From NCBI GenBank assembly GCA_025449115.1, contig JAHLKC010000060.1, forward strand, positions 62,001 through 126,000: DNA of 64,000 bases, read 5' to 3'. Below, in pieces: positions 59,801-64,000 of this stretch (the stretch's first letter is position 1; each line of letters starts with the position of its first letter). Origin of the DNA: Chytridium lagenaria (taxonomy: Eukaryota; Chytridiomycota; Chytridiomycetes; Chytridiales; Chytridiaceae). The notes below the pieces were generated by a model. The model was given only the letters and a program-made list of their open reading frames with translations, was not told the DNA's origin and did no database searches. A program made the position numbers and the translations under genes.

Positions 59801-60871
59801 CGACTTGGTTGAGAGTGAAATCAAGGCCAGGAATCAAAGCCTCCATCAACGTGTTTTCTTTCTCGTCGTTGATTTTAAGGGTGAGGTCTCCAACTCCTGC
59901 GCGGAGGGGGAAGATGGTCGGGGGTGGGATTTGGGCTTTGACGTAGAACCCGACCTTTGAGGCGTCGAAATGGTCAACGTCGAGGTTGGAGAGAGTGACG
60001 GAATCGGTGCCGGTTTGGTCAATCGTGTCCTGGATGATCTTTGGGATGATGACAAAGTAGGCGAGTGGAATCATAACCAGCATGACTATGTAATAAAAGG
60101 ATAGTTAGGTAATACTGTAAACAAGCCAGAGAATAAATGCTCGCTTTGCCCGTGTTAAGAGACTCCTGCTCGCTTCGCTCTATGCAGGAATAAACCCCTC
60201 CCTTGGGTCAAAGGACCCGCGGGTGACCCAAGCCTACGAGTCAACACGGTGCAAGAATAAAACTTACCCAATCCTAAACGGCAGCGAAATGCACCAACAC
60301 AAACTGCCACCTTTTAAGTGCAGCTCCACAGTATCTTGGCTTCCTCCTCTCCTCTTCAGTCATGTTCGGTGACCTGTAATCATACATGGGCGAGTACCAT
60401 CCCTTGACTCTCCTAAAGATATTCCTCTCCTTATCACGTCCAGGGGTATTTGTAGCCCTTATCCCCGAGGATCCCGAACCCTTCATGAAAGTTGTTTTCA
60501 TGGATGCAAGAGATCGTTTCCTCTTTGTAGAAAAGTAGACATCGTCGGCTGCTGCGTAGAGCATGGTCTCTGCGTTGAATTCTTCTTCCTCGTCATCGTC
60601 ACTATCTACATTGGCCTTTCCTTTTGAAGATGGTAATGGGGGCGTTGGTGGGAGGGTTGAGGAGGAGACCGGCACCATCGTTATGAAAGTCGGGGTCAGA
60701 GTCATTATCGGAATCGTTATCTGGATGAGCAGGTGATTGTGATGATGAACCTGGAGCAACCATCCCAGAGTATTGCTCGTAAAAGTTCTTTTTCTTTGGG
60801 TCAGCGTTCTTGTTGACCTGTGCCATCTCCTGTCTAGGAGGAGATGGCTTTTTTGTACCTTTTGCAGGCAT
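50861..60871 (-). CDS. Giant DUF3712-repeat (Tag1-like) membrane protein
   Basis: One minus-strand gene of about 10 kb. The N-terminus (60871 to about 60280) is cytosolic: MPAKGTKKPSPPRQEMAQVN, acidic repeats, a Lys/Arg-rich part, RRVKGWYSPMYDYRS, then the start of a helix. After the intron (about 60265-60085), MLVMIPLAYFVIIPKIIQDT completes the anchor, as in yeast Tag1 (YLR173W, vacuolar, about 600 aa). The rest is a series of DUF3712/LEA-like beta modules. Two sub-motifs recur: GASxSDTLxVxSKVNVKxDLD (about 52500, 52060, 54520, 55060, 55540, 56000) and LPxKISxxxGYxS...PLAEFALPG (about 54780, 55290, 55720). The stop is TAA 50861-50863 after KIEQYPAQHWNFVEEL. Many introns and over fifteen frame breaks. 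Predicted roughly 2,900-3,100 aa, type II. Confidence 0.7.
60150..60249. other. Three-stem inverted-repeat structure in an intron
   Basis: GC-rich island inside the first large intron of the DUF3712 gene. Outer stem CCGTGTT (60150-60156) with AACACGG (60243-60249). First inner stem TCCTGC (60164-60169) with GCAGGA (60184-60189). Second inner stem CTTGGGTCA (60202-60210) with TGACCCAAG (60224-60232), which encloses the palindrome ACCCGCGGGT. All pairs are perfect and nested as a three-way junction. Could be a small mobile GC cluster, a structured intronic RNA, or an intact hairpin element. Confidence 0.6.
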
Positions 60872-60906
60872 GGTTTATGTCTTGTTCTGTGTATGTGCAG
60901 TATGGG

Positions 60907-60960
60907 ATTACTTGGATGGATGGATGGATGGATGGATGGGATGGGATGGGATGATGAGGT
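60907..60960. repeat. (GGAT)n microsatellite
   Basis: About six GGAT units followed by three GGGAT units, within the 5' leader of the giant DUF3712 gene, 40-90 nt before its ATG. Confidence 0.85.
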
Positions 60961-61407
60961 GGTGTGAGATGGGTTGTGAGACGGGTGGTGGTGGTCTCTA
61001 GTGAGCCCGTTGTTGGATTTCTTTCTTCCCACGAATGGAATAGAAACAAAAAGAGGATGGATGATGATGAGTACCAGAAGGGAGTGAAGGAATGAGTGAA
61101 TTTGTTCCAGAACAGAAATTCAAGTTAATTGAATCAGATGTTACACATGAGCACAAACTGGTAGTACAATGGATTATAATAATAATATGACAGCACATGA
61201 CCCCGTGACGTAATCTCATATCTCGTGTACTTGTGTAACACTCGATCCAGTTAACTTATTATTGCTTTAATTAAATAAATTTAATTAATAAATACCTAAT
61301 GCCGTCGGGTGAACTGGGCTCAAGTAACCAAGTTTGTTATTTATTTGATTGTGCTTCCTCCTCGCACCCCAAATCAAGTAGTAATAATATTATTATTAGT
61401 ATACAGC
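60961..61407. other. Divergent promoter region
   Basis: Separates the start of the giant DUF3712 gene (minus) from the start of the lipase (plus). AT-rich, with AATTTAATTAAT motifs near 61270 and ATAATATTATTATTAG near 61385. Shared regulation is possible but not shown. Confidence 0.4.
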
Positions 61408-62744
61408 ATGGCGTTAACAGATGTGTCGTCTCCCGAAAAAAGTAAAGAATGGTTAAAGTCGGGTGTGTAGAGAGAGGAGCCGCTGGATTTCTCAGACTCG
61501 TCTCCCATCGAACCCTCACAGGGCTCCAAGAAATGTCAAACATTGCAGCAGCTTTCTTTAACCACGGTTGGCCCATCACAAAACTCGAATTCACGCGAGC
61601 CCTCCTCCTTATGACGAAATGACAATCCCGGCATCAACCCCAACATCGTACCCATGATGCTATTGTTGACCCGAGACGTATTCGTGTGGTCATGTATTTG
61701 TTGAGATACACCGTGGCGACGTATGGGACTGTTGTGATGAATTTTTTGGGAGCTGGGAAAGGGTATGTCAGGGATACGTTGAGACCGAAAGCGGACCGGA
61801 AGTGTGCGGTGGATTATCTGGGATGTAAAGAAGAGGATATGCTAACGTGGTAGTTTTCGGGGCGTTTAAACCAAAGTTTTTTGTGGCGTGGGATGAGAAG
61901 ACGAGGGCGGTGGTGGTGTCGATTCGAGGGACTTTAGTAAGGTGTTTTTTTCTTTTCACTTATTTTTTCCTTGTTACTTTTTATCGTTCTGCTGTCTTCC
62001 TCATATATTGTTTTACCCTCGCGCTATTTGCTCTTCATATCTTTTTCTCCATTTTCTGCTTCATTTCAACACTAAATTCAACATTCTCATCAACGTGTTT
62101 CCAGAACATCCACGAAGTTGTCACCGACATGTGCGCCGAATACGAACCTCACCGCACCGGATTCGCCCATCGCGGCATGCTCCGCCGAACACCATCTCAT
62201 CCCCCTCATCATCCCCTCCCTATACCTAATAACCCCCCCATCATCTCCTTCCTATTTCCACTCCTAACAACCACCCTTTTTTAAAAGCTTGATCGATTCA
62301 CCGCTCTCACCACCCACCAAACCCACCTCCATAACTCCAACCTCTCCCCCAAAGTCTACGTCCCGGGCACCGTCCACTACATCTACAAGACCTCTCGTGT
62401 CCTCAAAAAAACCACCCATGTCCCGACTTCTGGCATCAAGGCGGTGGATGATGAACGACCGCATGATGCTTGAACGGAGCGATTGACATCGGTTCTTGGA
62501 TGTGCAGGTGAAGTTGGATATGCTTTGGGATCATATTCCGAGTCGTTATGAGGATGGGCTGAAGAAGGTGAGCGGCGAGGCTGTGTGTTTGATGCTCATT
62601 TGTTTGTAGGCTCATGATTGGCTTTTGGAACATTTTGAAGATGAGGAACCGAATACACTGCTTTCGGCGCCTGTAACGAATAAAGGGTTCCTTGGGATGT
62701 TTGGTAGACGGCATAAGAATCCTCAACATGCTTCGACAATGTGA
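61408..62744 (+). pseudogene. Class-3 (DAG-type) lipase lacking its catalytic core
   Basis: From ATG 61408: MALTDVSSPEKSKEWLKSG, a break, then GFLRLVSHRTLTGLQEMSN, GWPITKLEFTRALLL, GYVRDTLRPKADRKCAVDYLG, FGAFKPKFFVAWDEKTRAVVVSIRGT (about 61850-61935, the strand before the oxyanion region), an intron of about 160 nt, and NIHEVVTDMCAEYEPHRTGFAHRGML (about 62103-62190). Family members then have about 150 residues with GHSLG. Here, after 90 nt of CT-rich sequence, the reading goes straight to DRFTALTTHQ and SPKVYVPGTVHYIYK (about 62290-62395), the C-terminal part. It ends with WDHIPSRYEDGLKK, a 42-nt intron and KAHDWLLEHFEDEEP to TGA 62742-62744. No serine nucleophile motif in any frame. Probably an inactive internal deletion. 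Confidence 0.65.
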
Positions 62745-63202
62745 CTCCATTCTCTTCTTTGAATACGTTTCTTGCTGTTTCATTTTTAATGCGTATCCCG
62801 GTTTTACGACGTTTTTCGATGTACTTTTTTTATCAACAAATACGAATGCATTGTGTAATTTTAAATATGTGTCACGGATGTGTTATTAGGAAGAGCTGTT
62901 ATTTAAAGGCAACAAAACCTTGATCCGTTTCATTGTCCGTAACGTTTCTTTTTATTTGAAGTGTTTAATGAGTACTGTAATCACCAGCGTCATACTGATA
63001 CAACACGAAACCGTTGGTGTGGCCATGGAGCTGCCTAACAATGGCGACCATGAGCGCTGCCAATTAAAAAAATACGTGAATATTGTTTTGGAAGAGTGCG
63101 AGAAGAACCATAGATATACATCTTTTGGAGGAAAGCCTGCAATATATAGAGACGTTCATCTTAATGAATCGTTGCGTTTTATTAGAATGTTTCTTTCGTT
63201 TA
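62745..63202. other. Spacer
   Basis: AT-rich 3' flank of the lipase. The plus frame 62920-63336 is partly the shadow of the minus-strand ORF below and otherwise lacks bias. Confidence 0.4.
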
Positions 63203-63379
63203 CTAGGTGGATAAAGCCAGGTGAAGTCTGGAAGAGGCCAAAGGTGTCATCAGCACAGTCCAGTCATCACCTTTTATCTCGCCGTGCTGTCCCTTCTCGA
63301 TGTCCACTTTTAAGACCAAGCAGCAATGAGCGATAGCTGAAGCCCACTCATCTTGTGCACCTTGTACTGTGGGACTCAT
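63203..63379 (-). CDS. Short unrecognised ORF (58 aa)
   Basis: From ATG 63377-63379: MSPTVQGAQDEWASAIAHCC, LVLKVDIEKGQHGEIKGDDW, then TVLMTPLASSRLHL and TAG at 63203. Composition and codon choice look like true coding, and DEWASAIAHC resembles the last helix of a PH-type domain, but the piece is too short to assign. It may be one exon; a splice-like CAG lies near its end. Confidence 0.3.
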   Translation of the reverse strand: MSPTVQGAQDEWASAIAHCCLVLKVDIEKGQHGEIKGDDWTVLMTPLASSRLHLALST

Positions 63380-64000
63380 ATTGAGAAGAGATTCCGTCAG
63401 TCAAGCGTCAGTACGTCATCGTTTAGTGCAAGCGAAGTGGGGTTGGTTTGGCGCAATCTTTTTAAGTGTGTTGTTCATGTGGGTCCATTTTTTTGGCTGA
63501 TCCATTTTTATTTTTATTTTTTATTTTTGGTTTGCCTTGTCATTATTACGTTTGGCATCAGCCAACCACCCAAGGTCCAAGGATGAAAGAACACCAAGGT
63601 GGAAAGACATACAAAACACAAGGATATTTATATAATAACAGTGTTGGAAGGATCATGCGATGTTTGAATGGTGGAATTCTGGAGTAATGTAAATATTATA
63701 GTTGGAGGAAGCAAAGAATAAGGATAACTAACTTATAGGATGAACATCAATAAAGGAAATCTCATCACTATTTGTCTAGCCAACTCGGAAGCAACGATGC
63801 CCAAAGTAAAAAAAGAGATTTTTCCTCTGTGTGCTGTTCAACTCGACTCTGTCGAGACGAGACGAGGTGAGACCATGAGAGGTGTGCAAAGACACCCAAT
63901 GATCCGTGACAACCTCCAATTAAACCCAAAAGGGAAACATCACTTTAACCCTGGTTACACATGCACATGAGGGTGATACGAGATGTGGGTGTGTTCAAGG
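63380..64000. other. Window end, nothing recognised
   Basis: AT-rich with a T-rich block at 63480-63530. No gene, repeat family or RNA could be supported before the window stops. Confidence 0.4.

Noticed and set aside
62920..63336. Plus-strand ORF of 138 codons
   Set aside because: Its second half is the antisense of a better minus-strand ORF, and the first half shows no family resemblance.
1..64000. CRISPR array, prokaryotic operon or phage content
   Set aside because: No spaced direct repeats, no Shine-Dalgarno-led polycistrons, and genes are intron-rich; the window is eukaryotic.

Overview
The window is eukaryotic nuclear DNA. Genes carry many short spliceosomal introns (about 35-110 nt, GT..AG), there is no operon logic, and poly(A/T) and short-tandem tracts fill the spacers. 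The gene set points to a zoosporic, early-diverging fungus, most likely a chytrid. The evidence is a CEP290-like (ciliary transition zone) fragment, an F-box/ankyrin protein, an Sfp1-like regulator, a mitochondrial methylcrotonyl-CoA carboxylase, and a large DUF3712 (Tag1-like) membrane protein. The lineage is an inference; no rRNA, tRNA or mitochondrial gene is present to confirm it.

Layout. 0-5.3 kb: ataxin-10 C-terminus (+), a beta-propeller fragment (-), an intact Dug1/CNDP dipeptidase (+) and an intact F-box/ankyrin gene (+). 5.7-14.2 kb, all minus: MCC alpha subunit, three tandem DUF1772 membrane genes, and an Sfp1-like zinc-finger regulator. 17-23 kb, all minus: the C-terminal quarter of a P5B ATPase overlapping the end of a CEP290-like fragment, then a Ser-rich protein with a degenerate retropepsin-like domain. 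24-31 kb is gene-poor: a zinc-knuckle mini-gene, an Rsm22-like scrap, a PX-like gene, and two small paralogues with TATA boxes. 31-36.8 kb: a secreted copper-oxygenase-like protein with Asn-rich linkers, and a proline-rich single-pass membrane protein. 36.88-41.11 kb: a PIF/Harbinger transposon with both ORFs, terminal inverted repeats and flanking direct repeats. 41-50.4 kb: a second single-pass membrane protein, a badly broken LisH/CTLH-WD40 gene and a small membrane protein. 50.9-60.9 kb: one roughly 10-kb minus-strand gene made of repeated DUF3712-type modules. 61.4-62.7 kb: a class-3 lipase that lacks its catalytic core.

Reading frames. Most long genes here change frame several times, usually at 2-4-base runs, while homology continues across the break. 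The Dug1, F-box/ankyrin, P5B-tail and Harbinger transposase frames are clean. I read most breaks as one-base consensus errors and give each gene its full span; true decay cannot be excluded gene by gene. Start and stop positions of broken genes are therefore approximate.
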